A DNA stretch of 64,000 bases from Serripes groenlandicus (Eukaryota; Mollusca; Bivalvia; Cardiida; Cardiidae), in NCBI GenBank assembly GCA_031761405.1, contig JASEVX010000010.1, forward strand, positions 33,599,322 to 33,663,321, in the 5' to 3' direction. This document shows positions 21,346 to 33,398 of the stretch, piece after piece. Each line of letters begins with the position of its first letter. The first letter of the stretch is position 1. The notes beneath the pieces were generated by a model that saw nothing but the letters and a program-made list of their open reading frames with translations, searched no databases and was not told where the DNA came from. The position numbers and the translations under genes are program-made.

Positions 21346-22760
21346 GTTATTAGTCGCCGGGCAGAAGCCCGCGACTTCTATTTTTAATAGGTTTTCGGAA
21401 ATCACATGGGAGGAGGGGTTATTATATATATATATATTTTTTAAATGTCTTGAACATATTACAATTGCGTTTGTTTAAAAACACTAAGTTATGACACATT
21501 TAAAATGAAATAAATATTCCGATGTTTTAAGTATGTGCAGTTTCTTTATTCTGACTTGCATTTACGTTTTTGTGTTTTATTTACGAAGACAAAACAGTCC
21601 CTATTAGCTAGACTGCGATACTTTATTTTCATAAACTATGTAATCAAACTACAAACCTTTACGTCGCACAGTCTAATTTTTTTACATACGCGCACCTGCT
21701 TGCAGAAGACTATCGATATGACAATCACTTCGAATTCTCCTTTTAATAGATAAGCATCAACATAAACTGGTAACAGAAACAAAAATAAGAAATACTTTGT
21801 GAAAATATGTCTCAAATATAAGCCTGTTTATCGGTCGTGAACGTCGAAACGCATTTTCCTCAGTTCATGACCTAGTTTCATATTGCCAAAATGTAAACAA
21901 AGCGAAGTAACCGGAAGTAAAATGTAAACTTAGAAAAGTGACTTGTTTATGCAGACAAAAAATGTCGCACGACGAATTGATTTCTTAAACGTCACTAAAC
22001 GAGTGCATAGGTCGAATGTAGGAGAAAGAAAGATCATATAGAAATGCTTTTTTTCACTCGAATGCAGTGGAATAAAACATGCACTAAAGCTTTGCCTGAT
22101 TTTTTATTCACTTTCTTCAATGTCTGACATAGTCCAGGTTTCTGTACAAGGAATGCGATTTTTTATTTTGACTGTTCGCATCCTAGGGTTACAATGCAAT
22201 ATGTAACGGCGATATATTGAGACTATGTCTGACACTACGCCTCGATTTGACACACATTTCGAAAGAATGCTCAAACACCTTATAACAGATAGATAGCTAA
22301 TATTACACACTTGAATGATTAAATATATGTGATATTAAATGTTTATTTGGCTTGAAACAAATTAAGAGAAGAACAAACTCTGATAAACAATAGATTTAGA
22401 AATAAAGAAAATCTGCTCTTTCGCACCCAATTAATTTCATACTTGCCACCTATTAAATAGTAATGGGACTCGCAATTGGCATTCCTCTTGCGCCAAACAT
22501 ATATTGTATGCATCAACGATTTAGATAAACAATTTAGCTGGTATGTTGTTTCAAGTGTGGTCTACTTTTTAAACATATGAGGATAAATGTTAACATCTGT
22601 GAAATAGTTATTATAATTATTATTAAAAAGGAGGAAGTTCATGTCTTCAGCAATTTAACCGTTTTCTCAATGTTTTAAGCTTTTAAAGGTTTTCATTGTT
22701 GCTTCAGACATGGAAAGGGTTTAATAGCTTTTTATTGCATGTAGATTTAAATCCCAAAAT
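21346..22760 (+). repeat. Large interspersed repeat, copy 1
   Basis: Begins with the hairpin 'cgccgggcagaagcccgcga'. It shares, in order, 'aataggttttcggaaatcac', 'gtctagac'-type words, 'cctttacgtcgcacagtcta', 'atgtttatttgg' and 'catgtcttcagcaattt' with 52725-53770. No transposase or reverse transcriptase frame is visible. An extra block of about 350 bp (21750-22300) is not in the other copy. Confidence 0.75.
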
Positions 22761-22808
22761 GTATTAATTTGTTGTGGTTTTATTGACAAATACAAAACAT
22801 CAAAAATC

Positions 22809-23168
22809 GTGACCAAAAGAAATCCTGAAATTTGTAGATTTATGCGGAATTTCAAAAATCCTGGAATTAGTCCTTATGAAAACATTATGTGTATGTTTAG
22901 ACTAATGAAAGTCAAGAATACATGTGTGAATGTCGCGATGTCCAACATTCCAAATGGACAGGATTCCGTTCGATCATATTGTCCTAAAATAATTGTACAT
23001 GTTTTGCACGATTTTCAGATTGCTTTTATCAAGCGTCACATGTTTAGAAACTCTTACGAATGTCGTGTGCTCGACACAAATTGGACGTACATAACGGACA
23101 TTCGGCACTCCTCGGCAGATTTCGTTACCATACATGCAAAATGTAGTCTGCCCAGGAGTACCGAATGA
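22809..23168 (+). other. 119-codon open frame of unknown meaning
   Basis: One of the longest non-repetitive open frames in the window. It starts at ATG 22809 and stops just before the hairpin at 23203. Its last two thirds lie in the first copy of a local duplication; in the second copy the corresponding frame is broken. There is no signal peptide, domain or splice site, and a minus frame of 68 codons also spans part of it. Probably fortuitous. Confidence 0.2.
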
Positions 23169-23554
23169 CGTAGACAACAATTAAACGACCACCTTGGGCT
23201 TGTCGTCGATTGACAGTGATTAAGATTATAAAGGGAAATAAATGTTGACTTTATTTCCCTTTATAATCTTAATCACTGTCAATCGACGAATTCCTTTCTC
23301 AAATGAATCTCGCTTTATCCAACATTCAACAGGGACAGGATGCATTTCATCATATTGTCCAAAATAATCGTACAGCGTCGCATTTTTAGTATGCTCGACA
23401 CAAATTGGATGTACATAACGGACGATAGGCACTCGTCGGCAGATTGCGGTACCCTACATGCAAGATGTAGTCTGCCCAGGAGTCCCGAATGACACGAACA
23501 ACAATTTATCGACTGATAACGATAAAGGTTGTAAATGGAAATAAATGTTGACCA
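22935..23554 (+). repeat. Local duplication, diverged copies
   Basis: 22935-23250 and 23310-23554 share 'gacacaaattggacgtacat', 'aatgtagtctgcccaggagt' and 'ggaaataaatgttgac' in the same order; copy 2 has lost about 70 bp. The perfect hairpin 23203-23289 sits at the junction. Confidence 0.8.
23203..23289. repeat. Perfect 40-bp inverted repeat, 7-nt loop
   Basis: Arms 23203-23242 and 23250-23289 are exact reverse complements around 'tgttgac'. The arms start tcgtcgattgacagtg and end cactgtcaatcgacga. Confidence 0.97.
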
Positions 23555-24329
23555 TTCTCAATTGAATCTCGATTTATCTAGCATTTCAAGTTTTATCGAA
23601 GGACGAATGATTGATTTTTTTCTTACGATTATCCTATTAGTACGTCTGTCATACAAAACATCACAGATGTTTAAAATCGCTGTCAATACAGAAAGTATAC
23701 GATCGCCTTATACTTTTTTTACGGCCATTAGTTTTATCCTACGATAATTTCAAATTTAGAATCGTACTCGTCGATTTTAACAATCGTGGATGAGTATTGA
23801 AACGATGTGGGAAAAGGAGGAATTATTTAACCCTTATCCCGCTGGCGTCCTGCAACTAGTATCGTCATCTTTTGACAACTTTCTGAACATTTATAGAGCA
23901 GTGCTTAATTTTTTTTTTTCAATGAGAAACGAGCAAAGTGAAATTAAGATTAGACACAATTAATGAAGTCCCGAGACGCCTTCTGCAGCAGACTACTTTT
24001 GAAAACAATCTGGCAGGAACATGTTAAGGTTCCTGTTAACATATTTACGCCAAAACGCTCATCGACAATGAAGCCGAAATGAAACTCCCGCGTGGATGAG
24101 GTCCTTACAAAGGATCCCCTAGAACTTGACCTACACATCATTGTCAGTCAGTCTACGCCCCTAAATCCAACTGATCTAGACTCAAAATGGTATATATTGG
24201 TGGTTTTTTTATATATTAATTTCGACTTTAAAATAATACCTCCATATATTTTAAATAATTTAAGCATTTATTGAATCAATCACTATATTGGTAAAATGTT
24301 TTTACAAAATAAAAATTATGTCATATTGA
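23555..24329. other. Gene-free stretch with a MITE-1 remnant
   Basis: 'gccttctgcagcagactact' at about 23979-23998 is a MITE-1 word. An inverted pair 'aggaacatgttaa/gttaacatatt' follows. Small frames on both strands (23535-24274) show no domain. Confidence 0.4.
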
Positions 24330-24930
24330 TTGGATGGGAAACATGATGGCCAGAGGGCATCAGAAAAAGGGCAAATTGACAAAACTCTACAATTCATTTT
24401 CATGAAAGTGCTTGTCTGATCAAATGATGATTTCGCTAAAATGTTCATTTAGTGAACTTCTACATAAATGTTTTGAAGCTGTTTTGAATATTTGTAAAAC
24501 ATATCCACCAGATTGCATCCAAAAAGGGGTAGAATTAACTTTTTCTCTTTAAACAACATCTCCTTAATAAGTAGAAATATATCATCCATCTTTCACAGGA
24601 AGTTCGTTGTGGGTTCCTTTTTCAAAGATTTAAATTGTATTAATTAAGTCCAAACTTTAAATACTTCTCTTCTGGATCCACTTATCTGATTCCAAGATAA
24701 TTTGGTAGAAATGTTCCCTAGGATGACCCCCTACAAATGTTATACTAGCAATATTGATTGGTAAAAGGGGTAAAATGATGTTTTACCTTCAAATAAAATT
24801 CCCTCCGAAACCACATGACCAATATAAACCAATCTTTACATGAATGTTCTTTTAGTGATCCTCTTTCAAAGTTGTTCAACGATTTAATGCTTAAATGTCC
24901 TTTGTAGTATGTTATTCCAATTAAAGTTTC
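24330..24930 (-). repeat. Interspersed repeat, related to 6430-7420
   Basis: On the minus strand it has the words 'gtcatcctagggaacatttc' and 'aaagaggatcactaaaagaa', in the same order as the 6.4-7.4 kb repeat. Confidence 0.5.
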
Positions 24931-25278
24931 ATTCCCACTTTTTACAAATTGTCCCTGATATTAGCAGGTGCATCTTTGCCACTTTACAATCTCTTAAGTC
25001 GACTTGCCGCTCGTGTAATACATCACCTGAGCCAATGGCTCACCTAACCTAATTGGATCACTTTTCGTGAGTCATAATGTTGCACCAACTACTGGGGACA
25101 TTTGAAAGCATTGTAGGAATAGAAGGGTTCATATAGCTCTTAAAGAAAAGAACATTTTTTGTACCGTTTTCGCACATAATTAATATTTACTTATAATTAA
25201 TGTTTCAACATAAAAGAGTACAAGGAAATAATTGCGAGCAATTAGTAAACTTATTGTGTCTCATGGTAATATAGTTTA
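24931..25278. other. AT-rich stretch
   Basis: Includes 'acctgagccaatggctcacct', a short inverted motif. No gene. Confidence 0.4.
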
Positions 25279-25605
25279 GCTTTATTGGTTTAAGGTCAGA
25301 GCTGCCTTTATTGGTTTAAGGCCAGAGCTGCCTTTATTGGTTTAAGGGCAGAGCTGCCTTTATTGGTTTAAGGCCAGAGATGCCTTTATTGGTTTAAGGC
25401 CAGAACTGCCTTTATTGGTTTAATGCCAGAACTGCCTTTATTGGTTTAAGGCCAGAGCTGCCTTTATTGGTTTAAGGCCAGAGATCCTTTATTGGTTTAA
25501 GGCCAGAGCTGCCTTTATTTGTTTAAGGCTAGAGCTGCCTTGATTGGTTTCAGGCCAGAGCTGCCTTTAGTGGTTTGAAGGCCAGAACTGCCTTTATTTG
25601 TGTTC
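25279..25605. repeat. 26-bp minisatellite
   Basis: About 12.5 copies of 'tttattggtttaaggccaga' plus 'gctgcc', with few substitutions and occasional 1-2 bp length changes. Confidence 0.95.
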
Positions 25606-25862
25606 ATGTATTATCAACACATAATTATATCACATATAAATAAATTTGCCAAAAATATATTTGTTTATTTGTAAAACGTGATGTTAAATGATCTCCTTTT
25701 GTAACTTTTGTTATGATAAATTAAAACAAACATTTAATTTTATGCTTTCTTATCAATAGAACGCCTATACTTCAATTGGACCCATGCCTCTCCTATGGTT
25801 GGCAATAATTCTCTCAAATACATAAGGCACATCCAGTTTTTACCCTGTATAACACTTTTTTT

Positions 25863-26060
25863 ATCAATAAATATGTTTAATGATCAAATTTGCAACCACT
25901 TGGTCTTTATCAAGATTAAAACAATGGTAAGTTAAGTGCAGTCCATTCTTGTGTTGAAGAGATCAAATTGTGATTTACTGCACTTTGATTTCTGTTTCTT
26001 TTTTTAAATCTTGATGAAGACCAAGTCGTCAAAATTTGATAATAAAAGAGATTTATTGAT
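25863..26060. mobile_element. MITE-5, foldback element
   Basis: Inverted ends of about 60 bp: 'atcaataaatatgttta...cttggtctttatcaagatta' against its complement ending 'gagatttattgat', about 80% paired, with a spacer of about 75 bp. No coding capacity. Confidence 0.75.
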
Positions 26061-27787
26061 ATGAAGTGCTTCCCCTGAAAGACCTAATATACAAAGATTT
26101 AACCTTGTAGTTTGCCAAAACACCTATATTTGGTAGTTCAGCTGCTAGTGACGCGCGCTGTCAATGTGAAAAAGCAGTCAATTGCTTGGAATAACAGTTT
26201 TGTTGAGTACCGCAATGAGACAATCAGCAAACACATATGTATGGGAACTGGCAGTCAAGAATCGACTTCAACATTGTTGAAAAATGTGTTAAACCACAAT
26301 AACTATTATTTATACATCTTTAATATTCCTCCCCATCAGTACTTTCAGTCCTTTGATTAACAAAGTACTGGCATACAAGAAAGCAAATGTTAATGAATAA
26401 TTTATTTGTGATACATGCTTTTTACGTATTACCTAGTAAATAGTTTTACTGCAGATAGTCGACTCGCCAAGGAAAAACGGAGATCAAATCTAAATATGTC
26501 CCAAGTTGTCTTTTGTCATACCAAGGAAATGTTGAGTCCCATACGCGTTTCTACTCTTATTTCAAGTAAGTAAACATACACACATTGTCATGTGCAAAAA
26601 CAACTGATTAAACTTCCGTATTTGAACTAGTCAAATATGGTAAGTATAAGTAACTGAAATATGATGTGACGGCATTAAAAAATGATTCACGTTATTCAAA
26701 ATGCGGTAGTGGTCATGGTTCACACGCCATTCATAAATTTTAGTTTATGTGTTAATTGTGAAATTGAAAAATTCTGAAAAACGTTTCCTTATTCTGTCTT
26801 AATAGCTTTACTAAGGTATTTAATAAAAGATAAATTATGTTTAAAGTAGTGATACTTGGCTTTGTATTGTCTCCTCTCCTGATAGTTTAATTTCTCAAAG
26901 TCCCTCGTAGAACAATACAAAATCAGGTTTCGCCTCTCAAACATAATATTACCTATATATGTATATCATGATACCATATCATATCAAATCACGATCATAT
27001 CATAATTTCCTCTGATAAACATCTAAACTTTAGATTTATCCTATCACCATCGTGTCGTATCATAAAACTGCCGTATCATATAAAGCTCAGTCCCACTTAC
27101 ATTAAGTTAATTATTGTTAATTTAACGACATAATTCACCAGATGTCCAAATGCAGACGCCATTTGACGCGGCTATAGTGGATGATATTTTAAATCATTCT
27201 ATGAGAGGGTATGATATCTACACTTAAATTCTGTCAAATCGTGTCGATTATGATAAGACCTAGAAGTTGGACATGCTGATCAATGGACGGGCTTATGTGT
27301 TAAAAGAAGAAATTGCACATAATGGTTTTTTTTTATAGCCGTTGTTCTGGTTATCGAAAGGTCAGAAGTCCCTCTGCATCTTCTCACCGGATATAATTTG
27401 TAATAACGTTCAATGTTTAGTTCCTTTATTAATAGATAAACACAACATTTGTAAACGTACATTATAGACGGTGCGCCGACCGTGCGTTCCTTTTATTTCA
27501 AAAATCGTAATTGTACTACATATTAAATTTACAAACCTAAAATTCATGTTTTCTATGCAGAATACTTTGAATAATATATTAATGATTTTAGGAGGTCTCT
27601 AGAGACACATGTTTATTCATTGTAACTAGCGAATGTCAATGAATGTCAATGATAAAAGCTATAAAGTTTAAAGTCATATTTGTGTGTCAAAGGTGTAAAT
27701 ATGTAAAACAGGCGCTATGAATATTCAACTGTCCTTATTGTAATTGTCTCCTCTGTTCTATATGATTGTTGGAAACACGAATATCTA
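26061..27787. other. Mostly unique AT-rich stretch
   Basis: A degenerate SINE tail ('acattgttgaaaaatgtgtt') lies near 26269-26300. Short 'atcatatcat' runs lie at 26975-27080. One splice-flanked open segment (26455-26565) is listed separately. Confidence 0.4.
26455..26565 (+). CDS. Tentative internal exon, unknown product
   Basis: A 111-nt segment lies between an acceptor-like 'ttttactgcag' and a perfect donor CAA|GTAAGT. One frame is open throughout (phase 1 in, phase 1 out) and encodes a basic peptide starting SRLAKEKRRSNLNMSQVVF. The other two frames contain stops. No family is recognised and no partner exon is seen. A short splice-flanked window can arise by chance. Confidence 0.15.
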
Positions 27788-27935
27788 ACCGCTTGACTGA
27801 TTCTACTCATACGTGTGGTACCGTCCCATAAGTCTTGCAGTGCTTTGATTATAAAACCGCTTGACTGATTCTACACATACATGTGGTACCGTCCCATAGG
27901 TTTTTCAGTGCTTTGATTATAAAACCGCTTGACTG
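27788..27935. repeat. 69-bp tandem duplication
   Basis: 'aaccgcttgactgattctac', 'gtggtaccgtcccata' and 'cagtgctttgattataaa' occur twice in succession, with a third partial copy near 28118-28155. Confidence 0.8.
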
Positions 27936-29474
27936 TTTCTAAATGAATAATTATTCTCTATACATTTTTGCATAGTATTATCACAGATTTATTATTGTTT
28001 ATATCAATCATGTCTACCATTCAGGTGTTCATATTTACACTCTAGACATTTTTGCGTTTATTACTGTTGTTTCACGCCAAACACTGCAACAGGTTACCAT
28101 CTTATCCACTCAAACATGATGATACCGTCCCACAGGACTTTCAGTGCTTTGATTATACTTATGTATTATCGTAAATTAGATGAGGCACGGTAAATGAGGA
28201 CTTAGCCTAGTAATAGAAACTCAAAATCTGAAAAATATCAAAACGTATTATTTGAATGCAGCAGTTGACATTGTGGGGAAATGAGAATTTGCTCTTTCTT
28301 CTCATAATGCCTTCTGTATTTGTGAAACCTTTCACTGATCGGTTCTCACTTCAGACGCAGGGGAAAATGAGAAACTTTTTTTAAGCTCTATGTTTGTGTT
28401 TTCCCGCTATAGATTCGTGGTTGTTAATCACGTGCCTTTTAGGGAAGTTTTTATATGAAAGAAAAATTGCGTCACAAATGTAGACGATGAAACCAGCAAA
28501 CTTTACACTTATCCATATTTCTTTCTACATCTTACCCTGATAAACGTATGTGATATGAGATACTGGTTCCCTTATATGCTGTTCATAAATGAGCCGCGTC
28601 TAGCGGTTAGACGTCTTTATACATATTCGTACGGTGAAGGTATACATACCTAAATGCACGTTCTGACAAAAAACAGGAAGTGTAGCCTCAGTTATCTCAT
28701 ACGCAACTGAAATAGGTTTGTTGCAGTATAGATATTAGCGATTCTTAATGCAGACCTTCGTGTAATTATTACATGTTTAGAGAAGAAACTCATTCTAATA
28801 AAACTTATTGTTAGAAGGTTATTGAAACATTATGCGACACATTTGCGAGCAGTGCTAGAACCAGATCAGACTGCAAAGATGTTTAAGCTAGTCTGAATCT
28901 ACACTAGTCGCAAATGCCTTAGGGTCGGTTTTCGCAAAGCAAATCTCATACTTCATATTTAGATGGAATAACTAAGCACTGTTTAATGAGGGAAACGATT
29001 GGGAACGTAATCTCTTTAATCATAATTCAGACCAGTGTACTCAAAAATAGGTTGATACGGTTGTTTTATGAATGTTTGTGGGAAAGTGTATAAAGCGAAA
29101 CTTGATCAAACAAACGTTCACGAATGAACTATGTGTACATAGTTTCAACTGCATAGGTCCGAATGATGTATTGAAGTATCCACGGTCAGTTTATTTTCAC
29201 AACTCATAATGACTGAAAATACAAAATATTACAAGAAGCAACGTTTCCTCATACTATGTGTGAGCGAGCGGATCGCTATTTAAAGATCTGTATACGAGCG
29301 TCACACCAATGCGATGACATCTTTGATGAGATCAGTCCACGCAGTCTGATCTGGATCTTCACTTCTCGCCCCAAACAAAATATGTTACTGAAGAGCAGAC
29401 AGTTTTGTTCTACACTTGGCATTAGTAACACAGTATTTGCTTTATTGGATCAGACTTAAATGATCCTAGTTGTT
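27936..29474. other. Gene-free stretch with old repeats
   Basis: 'tgcagcagttgacattgtgg' (28258) is a MITE-1 remnant. 'ctagaaccagatcagactgc...tctacactagtcgcaaatgc' (28855-28917) is a dispersed-repeat motif. The 67-codon frame at 29256-29459 crosses a related motif and is not regarded as a gene. Confidence 0.4.
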
Positions 29475-29580
29475 GGTCGCGATAGCTCAGTCGGTAACGA
29501 CGAGTACTATCAATTCAAAGGGTTGTGAGATCAAATGTCTGCTCGGCCATTCTTTCTTTCCGATGATTTGACAAAAGTAA
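29475..29580 (+). mobile_element. SINE-B head, degenerate
   Basis: 'gatagctcagtcggtaacga' (box A) is followed by a damaged box B and the SINE-B junction 'ctttccgatgatttgacaaa'. Confidence 0.6.
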
Positions 29581-30862
29581 TTTTCCTTCCTAAACTTTGT
29601 CCTGCAAAGGTCTCATTTCAACGATATCTTAAGTACATGTAGTTCCTTAGACAAAGTTCAGATGATCTAAAGTGTTTCGCATGCTTTCTTATGAATCGGG
29701 GACTTTGTCCTTTCTACTTCATAACAACGAGGAAAATAATAGTAACACTCAACTAGGGTGTTAACAAAAACAATAGAAAATATAATTACAAAACTTATCA
29801 ACATATCAACGTTCAATGAGACGACACTTCAAGTATAATGTTAGGCAACCATTTCCCACATACGACAATTCATCATCAGACGACACATCGAGACAAACAT
29901 ATGGACCATCTTTATAAATGAAGCTATACGTATTGAACATGCCCTTGCAAAACTAGAAATTTGCTATGTGAACAAATTCTCCTTTTTCACTTTTTATACC
30001 ACATAAGTAAGTAGAAATTTTACATTTTGTCACAATGTTTTCATAAGTCATCTGCTGTAGAGGCGTCGACAGCATCTGTATGTGGTAAAAGGGCAAAATA
30101 GTTTCCCGGCATACCAAACACTTTTTAAAACGTATTAATGGGTTCCATCCTATGCGCTAATAGATGCTGTAAAATATATGTTATCGTGTCAGGGTAAATA
30201 AAATCGTGAGTATTGGTAACTTAACAATACAATACCATGATCTAACTGAAATACAGTTGAAAGTCATCTACAGAAAGTCTGGGTAAAGGGTTGACATGTG
30301 TTGTAATAAACAGCCACTTTATCTTAATCCGTATTAAAGAGTGGTATATCTCAAAAGTAGGTTGGTTAATCAGCGTGACAATATTATATGTATAAAGATA
30401 ATTCCTGAAAAACAAGCGCATTTTTATTAACTGTGCATCATTAAACATCGTGTAAAAGAGTGACTTAAAATAAATGATTTTTAAAATATCTGCCGTTCTG
30501 AACTATATTTACATTTCATTTTCAATTCATAGATGGCGTCATTCTTCTTCTTCATATGGTTTTATTTACCCTCGCCTATCGGCATAAAGCCATTTGGCGA
30601 GCAGCCATTGTTTTATCTCTCCAATTTTTTTTTATTAAAGGGGTTGACTATATTTTAAATTTTCTATTATCGCTTTTGACTATATTTTCGTTTTCTATAA
30701 GTACATATCCAGCTTTCTTTTTATAGTATAGTGTTGTATGTGTGTATATAAGTGTATGTGAGTAAAACTATATTTATTTATTTGGTTACTAAAAATATAA
30801 AAGCAATTTTTGTAAAAAACGCAATTAATAATATTGTGCAAAAAAAGCACTACGCAACAGTC
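29581..30862. other. Gene-free AT-rich stretch
   Basis: 'tcatctgctgtagaggcgtc' (30048) marks a MITE-1 remnant. Nothing else. Confidence 0.4.
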
Positions 30863-30996
30863 CTCCACAACGGAGCCCCTGATTGGCCGAATTTCAATCC
30901 GCTTTTACGGCCAAGCTCGACATTTACACATAAATCTATGGTCAATGACGAGTTGGCCAGGTTTAGCGTCCAGCCAATCACAGGCCCCGTTGTACA
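30863..30996. repeat. Imperfect foldback repeat
   Basis: 'cacaacggagcccctgattg' with 'cggccaagctcg' faces 'gttggccaggtttagcgtcc' and 'ccaatcacaggccccgttgt'. The left arm recurs at 31212-31277. The 118-codon frame 30752-31108 is laid over this and is not supported as a gene. Confidence 0.55.
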
Positions 30997-31211
30997 GGTA
31001 GCTGTTTACCCTTTAGCCGCTTTAAAAGGGGCAAAGGGTGTAAAAAAACAAAGTCTAAATAGATGTGTTTTAAAATTCCCAATAAATTGGGAACTATATA
31101 TTGAATAAAACAATTATTGAAATGAAAAACATAATATAAGAAGGTTAAGATGAAGAAAAAATAAAAAATAAAAATTTGTAAGAAAAAACGACAGAGTCCA
31201 AAAAAGGACTC

Positions 31212-31298
31212 CCGAATTGCCTCCACAACGGCGCCCCTGATTGGCCGAACTTCAATCCGATATGTTGGCCAAGCTCAAAAAAAAAAAAAAAAAAAAGC
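31212..31298. repeat. Partial copy of the foldback plus A homopolymer
   Basis: 'cacaacggcgcccctgattg' and 'ttggccaagctc' match the left arm at 30863, then an A run of about 19 follows. Confidence 0.6.
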
Positions 31299-31367
31299 GT
31301 ACCACACGGGAACCTATCGATGTTTTTACAGCAGCGTTTTGCACAGTGTGGTTTAAAAAACATATAT

Positions 31368-31553
31368 GGCGTCATTCGTCTTCCACCAATGGGCTTAGTC
31401 TATGTGGAAAAGCAGCCAGTTTCTTGGGAAGATTGTTGTGTGGAGTACTGGTGTGAGAAACCCAGGAAATGCATGAGTAGGAGAACTGGCCGCCGTGATA
31501 TAACTGAGAAATTGTTAAAAATGGCGTTAAACCCCAATCAATCAATCAATCAA
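31368..31553 (+). mobile_element. SINE-B, 5'-truncated
   Basis: Starts in the body ('gcgtcattcgtcttccacca'), contains 'ccgccgtgatataactgaga', and ends in 'ggcgttaaaccccaatcaat' with (atca)n. The tRNA head is absent. Confidence 0.8.
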
Positions 31554-32940
31554 TTCATAGATCACTGTCCTGTACAATGGTCACATCATGGTCCTAGCTA
31601 CTTAACTGTTTACAACCTATTTAAAAAGGCTAATACAAAACAGAATGTGACTTCGGAAGCTAAGGGATGATTCCATCGGCATAGGGAATGTTGGACTAAC
31701 CTTAACACAACTTTTTTTCCGGAGATATTCGGTCCGGGAAATATAAGATGGGGGAGTAGTTGGTTCGGTGGTGGAGTGAAGATTAAGGAGGAACTACACT
31801 CGGTAAGGAAAACATCATCAGAAGATATGTCAAAGCCTTTTACCCCGCTGCAGGTAAAACATTTGTTTGAGAAGACACCATCGTGAGCCGCACAAACGAG
31901 GGACTAAGACGAAAAGATGACAAAGAATGTGTTTCTAAGAAAAGACCAGAGGGGGAAAAACAAGTGTAATTCCACTCTTTAGCAATATGTACTATTGAAT
32001 CAAGTGGCGGACGGGAACATAAGGGTCAGAAAGAGCATTGTGGCAAATGGATACAGGGCTGAAAATAATGATTGACAAAGTGTTTTAAAAGTTGTCTGCT
32101 TGGTGTTTGTTGGAAAGGGGTTAACTTGATAAGATCATTACACGATCAGCTAACAAGCGCTCATCTTTTTATTTTTTATTTAAACCCCGTTTCCAACATA
32201 TGATAAATCCGCAGTAGACGACATTTAAAACGTCTATATATAATACAGAAACATGTATCAAAAACTTAAAGATCTATTATGGACTAGAGATGAAAACATT
32301 TGACAAATGGAGAACTTGCTCATGACGGGTTTTGTTAATACATGTTTCACGTCCGCCAAAACCGACCTTCGGATATATTGACATAAATAGAATTTACAAT
32401 AAAAAACGTACGTTTATAGTTAGTGTTTGGTCGTAACCGTTCTTGTGAGGCTTGTAAGCCTAGATGCATGTAGTAAGACGGTTACATCATGATATTATTG
32501 CGCGTATGCGAATGGTGATATATTTTTTTTGAATTACATTACATGCACATCCTTTACAACTAAGTTGTATTATGCCACTGAGAGGAAGGCTATTCTTATT
32601 AACCATTTTCCACATGCAACACATCAGCAGTAGCCAATTTGAAAACTTGTAGGTAAACATTTGGAAACTCTATAAACGGAAGTACACTTATTATTGAATA
32701 AGGTTGAAACCATTGAGACAGCATAAGTGATTAACCATAACATAATAATACCAAACAACTCAGATTGTCGACATGTTTTTAACACCTATTAATTGAAAGT
32801 AATAATTGACGTTCACTTGCTTTGATCGCATTACAGATGGGTTAATGTTACATGTCGCGTCTGGGTTACTGAATAGGATATTCCTCTTGATTTAAAAACA
32901 TTTTAGTCCAATAGTGTGATGTTGTATATTAACTACCGTT
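31554..32940. other. Gene-free stretch
   Basis: MITE-1 words occur near 32213 ('ccgcagtagacgacattt') and 32604 ('accattttccacatgcaaca'). Otherwise unique AT-rich DNA. Confidence 0.4.
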
Positions 32941-33238
32941 TGAAAAATGATGAAATTCCGCGGTACCGCGGGGTTATTGTAGGGGAAACCCCGCATACAG
33001 ATGAGCGGGAACGCCGGGGGCTGCCTTAATCACAGCTGTCAATCATCGTGACGTCATAAATCGTTATCGGATTTCCCTCCGCGGGCTTAACAGTTGAATG
33101 ATCAAACCCCGCGGGACCGCCGGGTTATTGTAGGGGAAACCCTGCGTACAGGTGAGCGGGAACGCGGTGTGCTGTCTTATCAGCCCGCGGGGATGAGGGT
33201 TTTTGGGAAAAACCCCTTGAGCTGTACTGTAGTTAAGA
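32941..33238 (-). repeat. GC-rich repeat with internal duplication
   Basis: 'ttattgtaggggaaacc' and 'gagcgggaacgc' occur at about 32973-33016 and 33125-33168. The right end matches, inverted, the repeat at 14870-14988. A CRE motif tgacgtca lies at about 33050. Confidence 0.65.
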
Positions 33239-33371
33239 TATGAGCCGTCCCACGAGAAAACAAACATTTTAAACTCTGTCCGGGTTAGACTGCACGGCGT
33301 GCTTAGACTGATCCGGGTCGATACTTGATGCATAGTCCACAATGTTGGTTTTCTCGTGGAACAGCTCATAT
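33239..33371. mobile_element. MITE-3 copy, internally deleted
   Basis: Inverted ends 'tatgagccgtcccacgagaa' and 'ttctcgtggaacagctcata'. Only the right half of the GC-rich interior remains. ATAT on both sides. Confidence 0.75.
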
Positions 33372-33398
33372 GTTTCTTTAAGCGGTGGTTCACTTCTG

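Noticed and set aside
25279..25605. CRISPR-like array
   Set aside because: The 26-bp units are contiguous, with no unique spacers, and the context is a eukaryotic genome. The arrays at 33399 and 47736 fail for the same reason.
30752..31108. 118-codon plus frame as a gene
   Set aside because: It lies over an imperfect foldback whose arm is repeated 350 bp away; no leader or domain.
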